Of a stretch of 64,000 nucleotides of DNA, positions 24,174 to 31,953 are shown piece by piece. This stretch comes from Epilithonimonas sp. JDS (GTDB lineage: Bacteria; Bacteroidota; Bacteroidia; Flavobacteriales; Weeksellaceae), in the NCBI RefSeq assembly GCF_021261315.1, contig NZ_JAJSAX010000005.1, positions 124,001-188,000 of the forward strand. Reading direction: 5' to 3'. The notes below the pieces were generated by a model that was not told the DNA's origin, ran no database searches, and worked only from the letters and a program-made list of their open reading frames with translations. Numbering within the stretch: position 1 is the first letter of the stretch; every line of letters begins with the position of its first letter. The translations under genes and the position numbers were made by a program.

Positions 24174-24536
24174 ATGAAAAAAGTATTTTATCTTAAAACT
24201 TGCGATACCTGTAGAAAAATATTAGGACAATATGACACTAGAGATTGGGAGCTTCGCGAAATCAAAATCAACCCTATTACTGAGGAAGAAATTGAAGATA
24301 TGTACAAATTGGCTGGTTCTTATGAAGCCCTTTTCAATAAGAAATCGAATCAGATAAAACTGCAGGAGCTTGACCCAAAGACCCTACAGGAGAAAGATTA
24401 CAAAGAATTGCTACTGGACCACTACACGTTTTTGAAACGTCCAGTGTTCCTTACCGAAGACGAAATCTTCGTGGGTAGCGACAAAATAAATCTTGGTAAA
24501 TTAAAAGATTATTTCCTTTCTAAGAAAGAAAATTAA
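24174..24536 (+). CDS. ArsC/Spx-family thioredoxin-fold protein
   Basis: A 120-residue member of the arsenate reductase-like/Spx superfamily. The N-terminal active-site motif is CDTC in FYLKTCDTCRKIL, followed by the typical INPITEEEIEDMYKLAGSYE (cut) and the conserved proline region FLKRPVFLTEDEIFVGSD. The CXXC arrangement is closer to Spx than to classical ArsC (CX5R), so arsenate reduction is not assured. It could be a disulfide reductase or a regulator. No other arsenic genes are near. Followed by its own terminator. Confidence 0.8.
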   Translation: MKKVFYLKTCDTCRKILGQYDTRDWELREIKINPITEEEIEDMYKLAGSYEALFNKKSNQIKLQELDPKTLQEKDYKELLLDHYTFLKRPVFLTEDEIFVGSDKINLGKLKDYFLSKKEN

Positions 24537-24560
24537 GCAATAAAATTTGTACAGTAAATC

Positions 24561-24590
24561 AATCCGGAGCGTCATCGTTTCGGATTTTTT
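24561..24590 (+). terminator. Terminator of the ArsC-like gene
   Basis: AATCCG (24561-24566) pairs with CGGATT (24581-24586), followed by TTTT. The loop is 14 nt, so it is moderate in strength. Confidence 0.65.
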
Positions 24591-24593
24591 GGT

Positions 24594-24753
24594 AACCACA
24601 AAAGTCACAAAAGTAAAAAGCTTTCTTTATGTTTATCAAAAGTTTTAAAAAGATAATGTCATCTATATATTAGCTTTTTGCTCTTCGAAAGAATTTCATT
24701 TTTTTAATTTTCTTTTGTGGCTTTTGACTTCGTCGAATCTTCGATTTGTGGTT
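24594..24753. repeat. Long-arm inverted repeat in 259-bp intergenic region
   Basis: AACCACAAAAGTCACAAAAG (from 24594) is matched on the other strand by CTTTTGTGGCTTTTGAC (24712-24728) and by TTTGTGGTT (24745-24753). The arms are imperfect and about 100 bp apart, with an AT-rich centre. It resembles ACCACAAAGGCACAAAAG-type intergenic repeats common in flavobacteria. No ORF is inside it. Confidence 0.5.
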
Positions 24754-24795
24754 CAAAGATTTATCCAAAAAGAAATTTAGTCGTAATTTCACACA

Positions 24796-26004
24796 ATGAA
24801 ACGTTCCGGGACTGCAGATTTGCCTTTACATTACGGTCAGGTTCCGCCTTGGCTTTATGAACGGATGTCGAAACTTGGACTTGCTATTGTGGAAGTGATT
24901 CTCGCTGATTATGGCAAAGATGAAGTTCTGCGACGATTGGCAGACCCTTTTTGGTTTCAGAGTTTTGGGGCGGTGATGGGAATGGACTGGCATTCGTCCG
25001 GCATCACGACATCTGTGATGGGCGCTTTGAAACGTTCCATCAATCCGAATTCCAAATCGCTGGGAATCTACATCGCTGGCGGAAAAGGAAGATTCTCCAA
25101 AGAAACGCCGAACGAACTTCTGAAAATTGCAGATTCCACCGGACTTGACGGCACGGAACTCGTGCGATGCAGTAAACTTTCTGCGAAGGTTGATAACACA
25201 GCTATCCAGGATGGTTATCAGCTTTATCTTCATAATTTTATTTTGTCGGACCAGGGGAATTGGGCGGTTGTTCAGCAAGGAATGCACGATTCTGATGGAA
25301 CGGCGAGACGTTATCACTGGCTATCTGAGAATGTCAGTTCTTTTGTGAATGAGCCTCATACGGGAATTTCCGGTGTCAATCGTGGCAATATTCTTAATCT
25401 GACCTCTGCTCAAGCGGAACAAAGCAGAAATGGGATTGTGGACATCACAAAAACCGATTCCGAGAAATGGATGCAGGATTTCCAACGCTTGATTCTGCCT
25501 GCGCATCACGAAGTTTTTGCCAGTGATGTGGATATGAAAAAGCTGGGCAATATTCTTTGGCTGGCGAGGGAAAATCAACCTGAGAATTTTGAGGAACTGC
25601 TGATGCTGAAAGGCGTTGGTCCCAGAACGATGCAGTCTCTGGCGCTTGTGAGTGAGGTGATTCACGGAGCGCCGTCGAGATTTACAGACCCTGCGCGGTT
25701 TTCGTTTGCGCACGGCGGGAAAGACGGTCATCCGTTTCCTGTGCCTACCAAAACCTACGACGAAACCATTTCTATCCTAAGAACCGGCATCGAGAAATCT
25801 AAGTTGGGAAACACCGATAAGAGCCAAGCCATCAAAAAACTTCACGAAATTGCTTTGAGAACGGAAGCGAACTTCACGCCGGATTTTAACCTTGAAGAAG
25901 TGATAGAAGAGGAGCGACAAAACTCGTGGCGGTTTGGTGGGAAAACTGTTTTTGGTGATGCGAAGCCGGGGAAGAATAATGGTATTCAGTTGAGTTTGTT
26001 TTAG
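24796..26004 (+). CDS. DUF763 domain-containing protein
   Basis: Uncharacterised protein family found in archaea and scattered bacteria; 402 residues, full length. The start MKRSGTADLPLHYGQVPPWL is the family signature, followed by QSFGAVMGMDWHSSGITTSV and IYIAGGKG. A helix-hairpin-helix-like motif (LMLKGVGPRTMQSLALVSEV, near residue 270-290) precedes RFSFAHGGKDGHPFPVPT. The HhH motif suggests nucleic-acid binding; no enzymatic activity is established to my knowledge. Codon use matches the genome. It stands alone between inverted repeats and the AT-rich nuclease-like pair. Confidence 0.88.
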   Translation: MKRSGTADLPLHYGQVPPWLYERMSKLGLAIVEVILADYGKDEVLRRLADPFWFQSFGAVMGMDWHSSGITTSVMGALKRSINPNSKSLGIYIAGGKGRFSKETPNELLKIADSTGLDGTELVRCSKLSAKVDNTAIQDGYQLYLHNFILSDQGNWAVVQQGMHDSDGTARRYHWLSENVSSFVNEPHTGISGVNRGNILNLTSAQAEQSRNGIVDITKTDSEKWMQDFQRLILPAHHEVFASDVDMKKLGNILWLARENQPENFEELLMLKGVGPRTMQSLALVSEVIHGAPSRFTDPARFSFAHGGKDGHPFPVPTKTYDETISILRTGIEKSKLGNTDKSQAIKKLHEIALRTEANFTPDFNLEEVIEEERQNSWRFGGKTVFGDAKPGKNNGIQLSLF

Positions 26005-26141
26005 TTTTATTTTTGGAGTTGTCTTTTTGCGTTTTGATTGTGAAGTATTGTAGTTGTTAAGTGTAAGATTTATTAATTTCGTATTGAATATTTTCTTAAG
26101 TTAGTTAATCTATTTACTAATAGATAAATTACAAAAAAAAT

Positions 26142-26957
26142 ATGCTACCAACTAACGAACAAATTTTAGAAGCAATTAATAAATCTGGTTATTTATTTGA
26201 ACAAGAAGTTGGGACAATAATCGAAAACCAAAATTTTCATATACAAACAAACTCTGCTTTCAAAGACTTAGATGAAAATAAATCTAGGGAAATTGATGTG
26301 GTTGGATTTAAAAGATTTGTTTATGACAAAGAATTGAAAATTTCAATTGATGTAAGAATTTTATGTGAATGTAAAAATAATACTAATCCTTTTGTGTTCA
26401 TCTCAAGAAAAAAAAATGAATTTGATAAAAATTATTCTCCTCCAAATTTTTTATTTCCTAAGGATGATTATCACGAACCAATACCAAATGAACCGAATTC
26501 TTATTATGTTAGGAATGGTTTTATGTTTTATAAAATTAATGAGATATTTCCCTATACTAAAAGTGAAACAAAGAGCGTACAGTTTTGTAAATTAATACCA
26601 AAAGGAAAAGAGTGGAATGCTCATCATGAGCAAATTTATGATTCTATATTGTTACCAATTACAAAATGTTTAGAATATTTCAAGAAAAAAGATAAAAAGT
26701 CGAATTCTTACGATGGGCAAAATTTTATAATTTATTTTCCAATTGTTGTTGTGAATTCAAAAATATATAATATAAATTCATCAGATCCTAATTATGAGGT
26801 AAAAGAAGTAGACTACATTTCTTTTACCAGAGAAATCGAATCTGAAAAACAAAAAAATAAATATTTGATTGACTTTGTAAATAAGGATAGTTTAAATCTT
26901 TATATAGAAAATAATATAAAATCCTTTATCAATTTACTTACAGAGAGACTAAAGTAA
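26142..26957 (+). CDS. PD-(D/E)XK nuclease-like protein
   Basis: Hypothetical protein of 271 residues. The N-terminal third carries a plausible PD-(D/E)XK nuclease core: Glu22 in the first helix (LFEQEVGTI), Asp52 in SREIDVVGF and Glu76-Cys-Lys78 in RILCECKNNTNPF. The pattern 'REIDVVG ... ECK' is typical of restriction-endonuclease-like enzymes. The rest of the protein has no recognised domain. The gene is far richer in A and T than its neighbours. It is paired with a second nuclease-like gene 108 bp downstream. A defence or mobile-element role is inferred from that pairing and composition only. Confidence 0.65.
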   Translation: MLPTNEQILEAINKSGYLFEQEVGTIIENQNFHIQTNSAFKDLDENKSREIDVVGFKRFVYDKELKISIDVRILCECKNNTNPFVFISRKKNEFDKNYSPPNFLFPKDDYHEPIPNEPNSYYVRNGFMFYKINEIFPYTKSETKSVQFCKLIPKGKEWNAHHEQIYDSILLPITKCLEYFKKKDKKSNSYDGQNFIIYFPIVVVNSKIYNINSSDPNYEVKEVDYISFTREIESEKQKNKYLIDFVNKDSLNLYIENNIKSFINLLTERLK

Positions 26958-27065
26958 ATAAATGTCCGATAAAATTATGGCAATATATTAAGGATTATCT
27001 TATGGAAAACATTTTCGGAATTTGATTCTTAAGTTTATTAATTAATATAATAGTAATCCCTATAA

Positions 27066-28034
27066 ATGAAACATCAACTTGCTCCGCTTGAAAACGAGAA
27101 ACTTTTTGAAGATTTAATTTGCGATTTATTCAATTTAGAATATAAAGGAATTACATTTAAAAAATTTGGAAAACAAGGTCACAATCAAAAAGGTATTGAT
27201 ATTTTTTCTACCGAATTTGATATTGCAATTCAATGTAAAAAAAAGGATTTATCTCGAAAACCATCAGTTATTAAGAAAGAGTTATTTGATGATATAATTA
27301 CTGAAGTTGGTAAAACTCAGTCTCAAAATCTCAAGATTAAAATAAATAAATTATTTATTGCTACTACTTTTGAAGAACATCCAGATTTCGATGAATTTTG
27401 TGAAGAAATAAAAGAGCAAAATGATTGTAATTTTGAAGTATTATTTTGGGGATGGAATACAATACAAGAAAAAGTTTTAAATCATATAGAATTAATTCAA
27501 AAATATTATCCAAAATTTATAGTAAATATAGAAAGCAGTGAAGAAAGATTTCTAAAAATTCAAGAACTTAAAAAACGCGTAAAATCAGATTTTGCACCTT
27601 GGATTAACTATTCATTGGAAAATAGAAGATTTAATTCTAGAATGCTACTAAGAAATTTTAACGATACAAGCTATCCAAATCATAATGAACCCAATGATTT
27701 TAACGAATATAATTGGTTTAAGGCCGAACTTCATAGGTCATATCATCAAGGTTTAGAATTTATTATAGGAGTTCATGATATAGTTTCATTAGATGATGGA
27801 AAATGGCGATTTCTAAAACACAAAGAAGCCTGTTCAGAGTTTTATAGAGTTTTTACTATTGGTAAAATAAATTATACAGAAATAGTTGATTATGATATTG
27901 ATGGGGATGAATATGATGTTTGTCCTCATATATTTTGTAAATTTATTTATCAGGGAACTCCTTTTGAAAAAATATATTATGAAGATGTTGACAGAGTGTA
28001 CAATCAATTTGAAAAACAAAATCAGGTAGAATAA
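27066..28034 (+). CDS. Mrr-like restriction endonuclease-fold protein
   Basis: Protein of 322 residues with an N-terminal Mrr/PD-(D/E)XK-type domain (about 1-130): Glu15 in LFEDLICDLF, GKQGHNQKGIDIF with Asp45, and QCKK with Lys58. The acidic residue of the usual ExK is Gln56, as in Mrr-type QxK enzymes. LFIATTF and VLFWGWNTIQEKV complete the fold. The C-terminal part (about 170-322) has no recognised family and contains many aromatic and acidic residues. Very AT-rich. Related N-terminal domains occur fused to sensors in anti-phage proteins, so this may be a defence effector; that is inference. Confidence 0.7.
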   Translation: MKHQLAPLENEKLFEDLICDLFNLEYKGITFKKFGKQGHNQKGIDIFSTEFDIAIQCKKKDLSRKPSVIKKELFDDIITEVGKTQSQNLKIKINKLFIATTFEEHPDFDEFCEEIKEQNDCNFEVLFWGWNTIQEKVLNHIELIQKYYPKFIVNIESSEERFLKIQELKKRVKSDFAPWINYSLENRRFNSRMLLRNFNDTSYPNHNEPNDFNEYNWFKAELHRSYHQGLEFIIGVHDIVSLDDGKWRFLKHKEACSEFYRVFTIGKINYTEIVDYDIDGDEYDVCPHIFCKFIYQGTPFEKIYYEDVDRVYNQFEKQNQVE

Positions 28035-28048
28035 ATGTATTTAAAACA

Positions 28049-28076
28049 AAACCCTCCGAAAAAATTCAGAGGGTTT
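28049..28076. terminator. Bidirectional terminator between convergent genes
   Basis: AAACCCTC (28049-28056) pairs with GAGGGTTT (28069-28076). On the minus strand it is followed by TTGTTTT, serving the beta-oxidation operon. Confidence 0.75.
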
Positions 28077-28099
28077 ATTATTTCAATCAAATTGATAAT

Positions 28100-29887
28100 C
28101 TAGTAAGAACCTTTCGCAATAAAATGAGATGCAATTTTCTCAGTCAAAGCAATTGGATTTGGCGTGTTCACGTATTTTGTGAAACGTCTTAGTCCGGCCA
28201 ACATCATTCTTTGCTCGTCGCCTTCGGAGAAAGAGACGATGCCTTCTTTGGCGTTGGTGGCGATGATGTCAACGGCTTTGTAAAGATTCAGTCTTGCCAT
28301 TGATGCTTCTACAGAACCGGTGTCGAAATGTTTCTCCGCTCTCAGGATGGCAGATTCTGCCATATAGATTTGGTTCAGGATTTCGGAAGCGTTCAGGAGA
28401 AGATGCTGTTGTTTCTCGATGTCCATCATATATTTTTGAAGGGCAGAACCGGAAACCATCAGGAAAACTTTCTTCAGATTTTTGATAACTTCTTTTTCCT
28501 CAGACATATATTCTGAATAATCCGGAATATCGAAAGACGGGATTCCCATCAATTCTTTCCCTACATTTTTAGCAGGCGTCAAAAGGTCGATTTTCCCTTG
28601 CATTGTGCGTTTGATGAGCATTCCCACGGCAAGAAGTCTGTTGATTTCGTTCGTTCCTTCGTAGATTCTGGAAATCCTTGAATCTCTCCAGGCAGATTCC
28701 ATTGGTGTATCTTCTGAGAAGCCCATTCCACCGAAGATTTGAATCCCTTCATCCGCTGAATGTTGCGCCAAATCCGAAACGAAAACTTTCAAGATAGAAC
28801 ATTCTACTGCGAATTCCTCTACGCCTTTCAATTCCGCTTCTTCGTGGTTCATTCCGCCGGCAACCAATTCCTCGATTTTGTTTTCGACATCTTTTGCACC
28901 ACGGTAAGAACCAGCCTCACTCACAAAAGCGCCAGTCGCCATCTCCGCCAACTTCTTGCGAATTGCCCCGAAAGTGTTGATAGAAACGCCAAACTGCTTT
29001 CTCTCCGTAGAATAAGTCAATGAATGGTTCAGGATTCTTCTTTGCGCATCCAGACAAGCCGCCGCTAATTTGATTCGGCCAACGTTCAAGGCATTAAGAG
29101 CGATTTTGAAACCGTTGTTTCTTTCACCCAAAAGATTCTCAACAGGAATTTTCATATCATTGAAGAAAACCTGACGCGTAGATGACGCACGGATTCCCAA
29201 TTTGTGTTCTTCCTCTCCGAAAGTCAGGCTCTCAGGATTTTCCAATTCTGAACGGTTGATAACGAAGCCGGTGATGTTTTTGTCATCATCAATCTTGGCA
29301 AACAATGTGAAAGTGTCTGCAAAACCAGCATTCGAAATCCACATTTTTTGTCCGTTGATGATGTAATGTTTTCCGTCTTCGGAAAGTTTGGCTCTTGTTT
29401 TTCCGCTGTTTGCATCGGAACCTGCGTCCGGCTCGGTCAAGCAGTAAGCACCAAATTTAGTTCCCGCCGCTAGGTCCGGAAGGTATTTGTTTTTCAGATA
29501 TTCGCTTCCGTAAAGTAGGATTGGAAGTGTTCCAATTCCAGTGTGTGCACCATAAGCTGTTGCTAATGAGCCAGTGGTTCCGGAGATGTAATCGCAAGCC
29601 AGCATTGTGGTCACGAATCCCATTCCAAGTCCGCCGTAAGCTTCAGGAACAGCGATTCCCAAGAATCCCATTTCTCCGATTTTACGCATCACTTCTTCCG
29701 TGTAGGCGTAATCTTTTTTCTCGAAGCGTTCTTTGTTCGGAACCACTTCTTTATCTATGAATTCTTTCGCAGAATCGCGTAGCATTTTTTGTTCTTCGGA
29801 AAGTTCTTCGATGCTGAAGATTTCCTGAGCAGTGATGTCCTTTACCAGGAATTCGCCACCGTTTAATGTTTTGGTTTCAGTACTCAT
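28100..29887 (-). CDS. Acyl-CoA dehydrogenase (VLCAD-like)
   Basis: FAD enzyme of the first beta-oxidation step. It has 595 residues: the dehydrogenase core (about 25-410) plus a C-terminal extension of about 180 residues, as in very-long-chain enzymes. Typical motifs are CLTEPDAGSDANSG, ISNAGFADTFTLFAKI, LNVGRIKLAAACLDAQRR and the catalytic-Glu region SRIYEGTNEINRLL. Last gene of the operon marR, fadJ-like, thiolase, acyl-CoA dehydrogenase. A four-helix-bundle cassette separates it from the thiolase gene. Confidence 0.93.
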   Translation of the reverse strand: MSTETKTLNGGEFLVKDITAQEIFSIEELSEEQKMLRDSAKEFIDKEVVPNKERFEKKDYAYTEEVMRKIGEMGFLGIAVPEAYGGLGMGFVTTMLACDYISGTTGSLATAYGAHTGIGTLPILLYGSEYLKNKYLPDLAAGTKFGAYCLTEPDAGSDANSGKTRAKLSEDGKHYIINGQKMWISNAGFADTFTLFAKIDDDKNITGFVINRSELENPESLTFGEEEHKLGIRASSTRQVFFNDMKIPVENLLGERNNGFKIALNALNVGRIKLAAACLDAQRRILNHSLTYSTERKQFGVSINTFGAIRKKLAEMATGAFVSEAGSYRGAKDVENKIEELVAGGMNHEEAELKGVEEFAVECSILKVFVSDLAQHSADEGIQIFGGMGFSEDTPMESAWRDSRISRIYEGTNEINRLLAVGMLIKRTMQGKIDLLTPAKNVGKELMGIPSFDIPDYSEYMSEEKEVIKNLKKVFLMVSGSALQKYMMDIEKQQHLLLNASEILNQIYMAESAILRAEKHFDTGSVEASMARLNLYKAVDIIATNAKEGIVSFSEGDEQRMMLAGLRRFTKYVNTPNPIALTEKIASHFIAKGSY

Positions 29888-29907
29888 TTATATTATTTTT
29901 TTTGATT

Positions 29908-30319
29908 AAAGAATAAAGAGAAAAGATTAAAGACTTACCACTTCAATGTTTTTTGAAAGCCTGAAATCATTCTCTGTAATTCGGTGATTTTATTTTCTAT
30001 TAATTTAAATTTCGATTGTTCAATATAATTCCTCCTTGAGGAAATAATTACTTGAGTTTGTAATTCATAAAGAGAACCTAGACTGATTTCTAAAAATCGG
30101 TTAAAGTCTTTTTGTGAAGTTCTGCTTGAGCCTTCTGCAATATTAGAAGCAACAGAAACTGTACATCTTCTAATTTGAGATTTCAAACCGAATTCTTCAT
30201 TTTTAGGAAAACTTTCTGTAATTGCATAAATTTCATCTGCTAATTCGATGGATAATTTCCAAATATTCAGATTCTTAAAATTATGCTTCATTATTATAAG
30301 TCTTTTCTCTTTATTCTTT
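29908..30319. mobile_element. Inverted-repeat-bounded four-helix-bundle cassette 1
   Basis: A 19-bp stretch beginning AAAGAATAAAGAG at 29908-29926 is the exact reverse complement of 30301-30319. Between them lies one four-helix-bundle ORF. AAAGACTT (29929-29936) can alternatively pair with AAGTCTTT (30298-30305). In the operon mRNA the arms would pair and place the ORF in a large loop, bringing the thiolase stop (30331) next to the acyl-CoA dehydrogenase start (29887). This is the design of 23S rRNA intervening sequences. Mobility is inferred, not shown. Confidence 0.6.
29935..30291 (-). CDS. Four-helix-bundle protein, S23/IVP family
   Basis: Small all-helical protein of 118 residues related to the proteins encoded in 23S rRNA intervening sequences and to Avd of diversity-generating retroelements. 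Family motifs: NLNIWKLSIELADEIY, FPKNEEFGLKSQIRR, SVASNIAEGSSR and FNRFLEISLGSLYELQTQ. Basic surface residues suggest nucleic-acid contact. Molecular function is not established. It is flanked by perfect 19-bp inverted repeats and lies between two beta-oxidation genes. A paralogue with about one third identity is at 31552-31914. Confidence 0.9.
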   Translation of the reverse strand: MKHNFKNLNIWKLSIELADEIYAITESFPKNEEFGLKSQIRRCTVSVASNIAEGSSRTSQKDFNRFLEISLGSLYELQTQVIISSRRNYIEQSKFKLIENKITELQRMISGFQKTLKW

Positions 30320-30330
30320 TCTCTCCTTGT

Positions 30331-31506
30331 CTAAAGAAGTTCAAAAACACTCGCCGCACCTTGACCAGTTCCTACGCACATTGTGACAACACCATATTTG
30401 CTGTTTCTGCGTTTCATTTCGTCAAGAAGTTGAACGGTCAATTTAGTTCCTGTACAACCTAGTGGATGTCCAAGTGCGATTGCGCCTCCGTTTACGTTGA
30501 CGATATCTGGATTGATGTTCAGTTCTCTTAAGATTGCAACAGACTGAGAAGCAAACGCTTCATTCAACTCAAACAAATCGATGTCAGATTGTTTAAGACC
30601 TGCTTGTTCCAATGCTTTCGGAATGGCGAACATCGGCCCGATTCCCATAATTCTTGGCGGAACGCCGACGGTCGAATAGGAGAGAAGTCTCGCAACTGGC
30701 GTTAGATTTAATTCTTTGACCATTCTTTCGGACATTACCATTGTAAAAGCAGCGCCGTCAGAAGTTTGAGAAGAGTTCCCAGCCGTCACAGAACCATTCG
30801 CTGCGAAAACTGGACGAAGTTTCGCCAAAGCTTCCACCGATGTGTCAGCTCTCGGACCTTCATCTTTTTTGAAGGCGTATTCTTTGGTTTGGATTTTTTC
30901 CTTTTCGTCAAGGAAATTATATGCAACATCAATTGGAACAATCTGGTTTTCAAATTTTCCTTCCTTGATAGCTTTCATTGCTTTCTGGTGCGAGTTATAA
31001 GCAAATAGGTCCTGCTCCTCACGACTCACTTTGAATTCGTTGGCAACAGCTTCCGCCGTCAATCCCATTCCCCAATAATAATCGGGATGTTTCTTGGCCA
31101 AATCCGTGTCTGGAATTGGTTTGTAACCGCCCATCGGGATGTACGACATACTTTCTGCACCACCAGCGATGATGCATTCTGCCATTCCCGCTTTGATTTT
31201 AGCCGCTGCAATCGCAATCGATTCTGAACCTGAGGCGCAATATCTGTTCACTGTAAGACCTGGAACTTTGTCAGTGTCTAGTCCCATTAATGAAATCAGT
31301 CTCGCGACGTTAAGGCCTTGTTCTGCTTCCGGCATTGCACAACCGACAATCAAATCGTCGATGCGAGCTGGGTCAAGATTTGGAACATCTTTCATCAGAT
31401 GTTGTATCACAGTTGCCGCCATATCATCTGGTCGGGTAAAACGTAAAGAACCTTTCGGCGCTTTACCAACTGCTGTTCTGTATCCTGTTACTATATATGC
31501 TTCCAT
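30331..31506 (-). CDS. Acetyl-CoA C-acyltransferase (3-ketoacyl-CoA thiolase)
   Basis: Last step of beta-oxidation, thiolytic cleavage of 3-ketoacyl-CoA. It has 391 residues. The acyl-accepting Cys is in VNRYCASGSESIAIA (about residue 89), the catalytic His in NVNGGAIALGHPLGCTGTK, and the second Cys in TMCVGTGQGAASVFEL. It is the partner of the multifunctional 3-hydroxyacyl-CoA dehydrogenase encoded upstream and is flanked on both sides by four-helix-bundle cassettes. Confidence 0.94.
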   Translation of the reverse strand: MEAYIVTGYRTAVGKAPKGSLRFTRPDDMAATVIQHLMKDVPNLDPARIDDLIVGCAMPEAEQGLNVARLISLMGLDTDKVPGLTVNRYCASGSESIAIAAAKIKAGMAECIIAGGAESMSYIPMGGYKPIPDTDLAKKHPDYYWGMGLTAEAVANEFKVSREEQDLFAYNSHQKAMKAIKEGKFENQIVPIDVAYNFLDEKEKIQTKEYAFKKDEGPRADTSVEALAKLRPVFAANGSVTAGNSSQTSDGAAFTMVMSERMVKELNLTPVARLLSYSTVGVPPRIMGIGPMFAIPKALEQAGLKQSDIDLFELNEAFASQSVAILRELNINPDIVNVNGGAIALGHPLGCTGTKLTVQLLDEMKRRNSKYGVVTMCVGTGQGAASVFELL

Positions 31507-31508
31507 TG

Positions 31509-31946
31509 TTTTTGTTGTATTTACGTATTAATGTAAAATGTATTTATGATTTTAAAATGTTTGAGTATTAAATTTCTGCTTCAATTTTACTAACATATTT
31601 TGGATGTGTTTGATTTCAGAGTAGATGTTATTAAAATCATCATTTTTAAAGTATCCCAAATCATTAGTAATTAATATTTGAGTTTCAAATTCGAATGATG
31701 AGCCTAAAGCTATATTCAGAAAATGCGAAAATTGAGCATTTGAATCACGACCAGCGCCTTCAGCAATGTTAGACGGAATTGAAATTAAACTTCTTCTTGC
31801 TTGAGAAGTTAATCCGAACAATTCATCTTTTGGAAAATTGTTAGAAGCCAAGTAAAATACTTTACAAAGTTTCATCGATTTTGTCCAAACTTCTAAATCT
31901 CTAAAATTGTGCATCGTTAATACATTAATACTTTTTACATTTTACA
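31509..31946. mobile_element. Inverted-repeat-bounded four-helix-bundle cassette 2
   Basis: Flanks of the ORF at 31552-31914 contain two pairs of perfect 11-bp complements: GTATTAATGTA (31525-31535) with TACATTAATAC (31921-31931), and TGTAAAATGTA (31532-31542) with TACATTTTACA (31936-31946). The pairs cannot both form at once. Both flanks are matched, without the ORF, in the trpB-trpA gap at 13493-13578. The different arm sequence but same layout as cassette 1 suggests that the arms vary while the architecture is kept. Confidence 0.6.
31552..31914 (-). CDS. Four-helix-bundle protein, S23/IVP family (second copy)
   Basis: A 120-residue paralogue of the protein at 29935-30291, with the same order of motifs: DLEVWTKSMKLCKVFY, FPKDELFGLTSQARR, SIPSNIAEGAGRDS and FSHFLNIALGSSFEFETQ. 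The start (ATG at 31914) is just inside the right arm of the cassette. It lies between the 3-hydroxyacyl-CoA dehydrogenase and thiolase genes in the same direction. The last codons run into the left arm. Divergence between the two copies argues for two separate insertions rather than a recent local duplication. Confidence 0.9.
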   Translation of the reverse strand: MHNFRDLEVWTKSMKLCKVFYLASNNFPKDELFGLTSQARRSLISIPSNIAEGAGRDSNAQFSHFLNIALGSSFEFETQILITNDLGYFKNDDFNNIYSEIKHIQNMLVKLKQKFNTQTF

Positions 31947-31953
31947 AAAAAAT

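Noticed and set aside
24174-24536. Arsenate reductase of an ars operon
   Set aside because: The motif is CXXC as in Spx-like proteins and no arsR, arsB or acr3 gene is adjacent.
26142-28034. Complete restriction-modification system
   Set aside because: Two nuclease-like proteins are present but no methyltransferase or specificity subunit is next to them, so only nuclease-like folds are claimed.
29908-31946. Diversity-generating retroelement, because Avd is a four-helix-bundle protein
   Set aside because: No reverse transcriptase, template repeat or variable repeat is present in the window.
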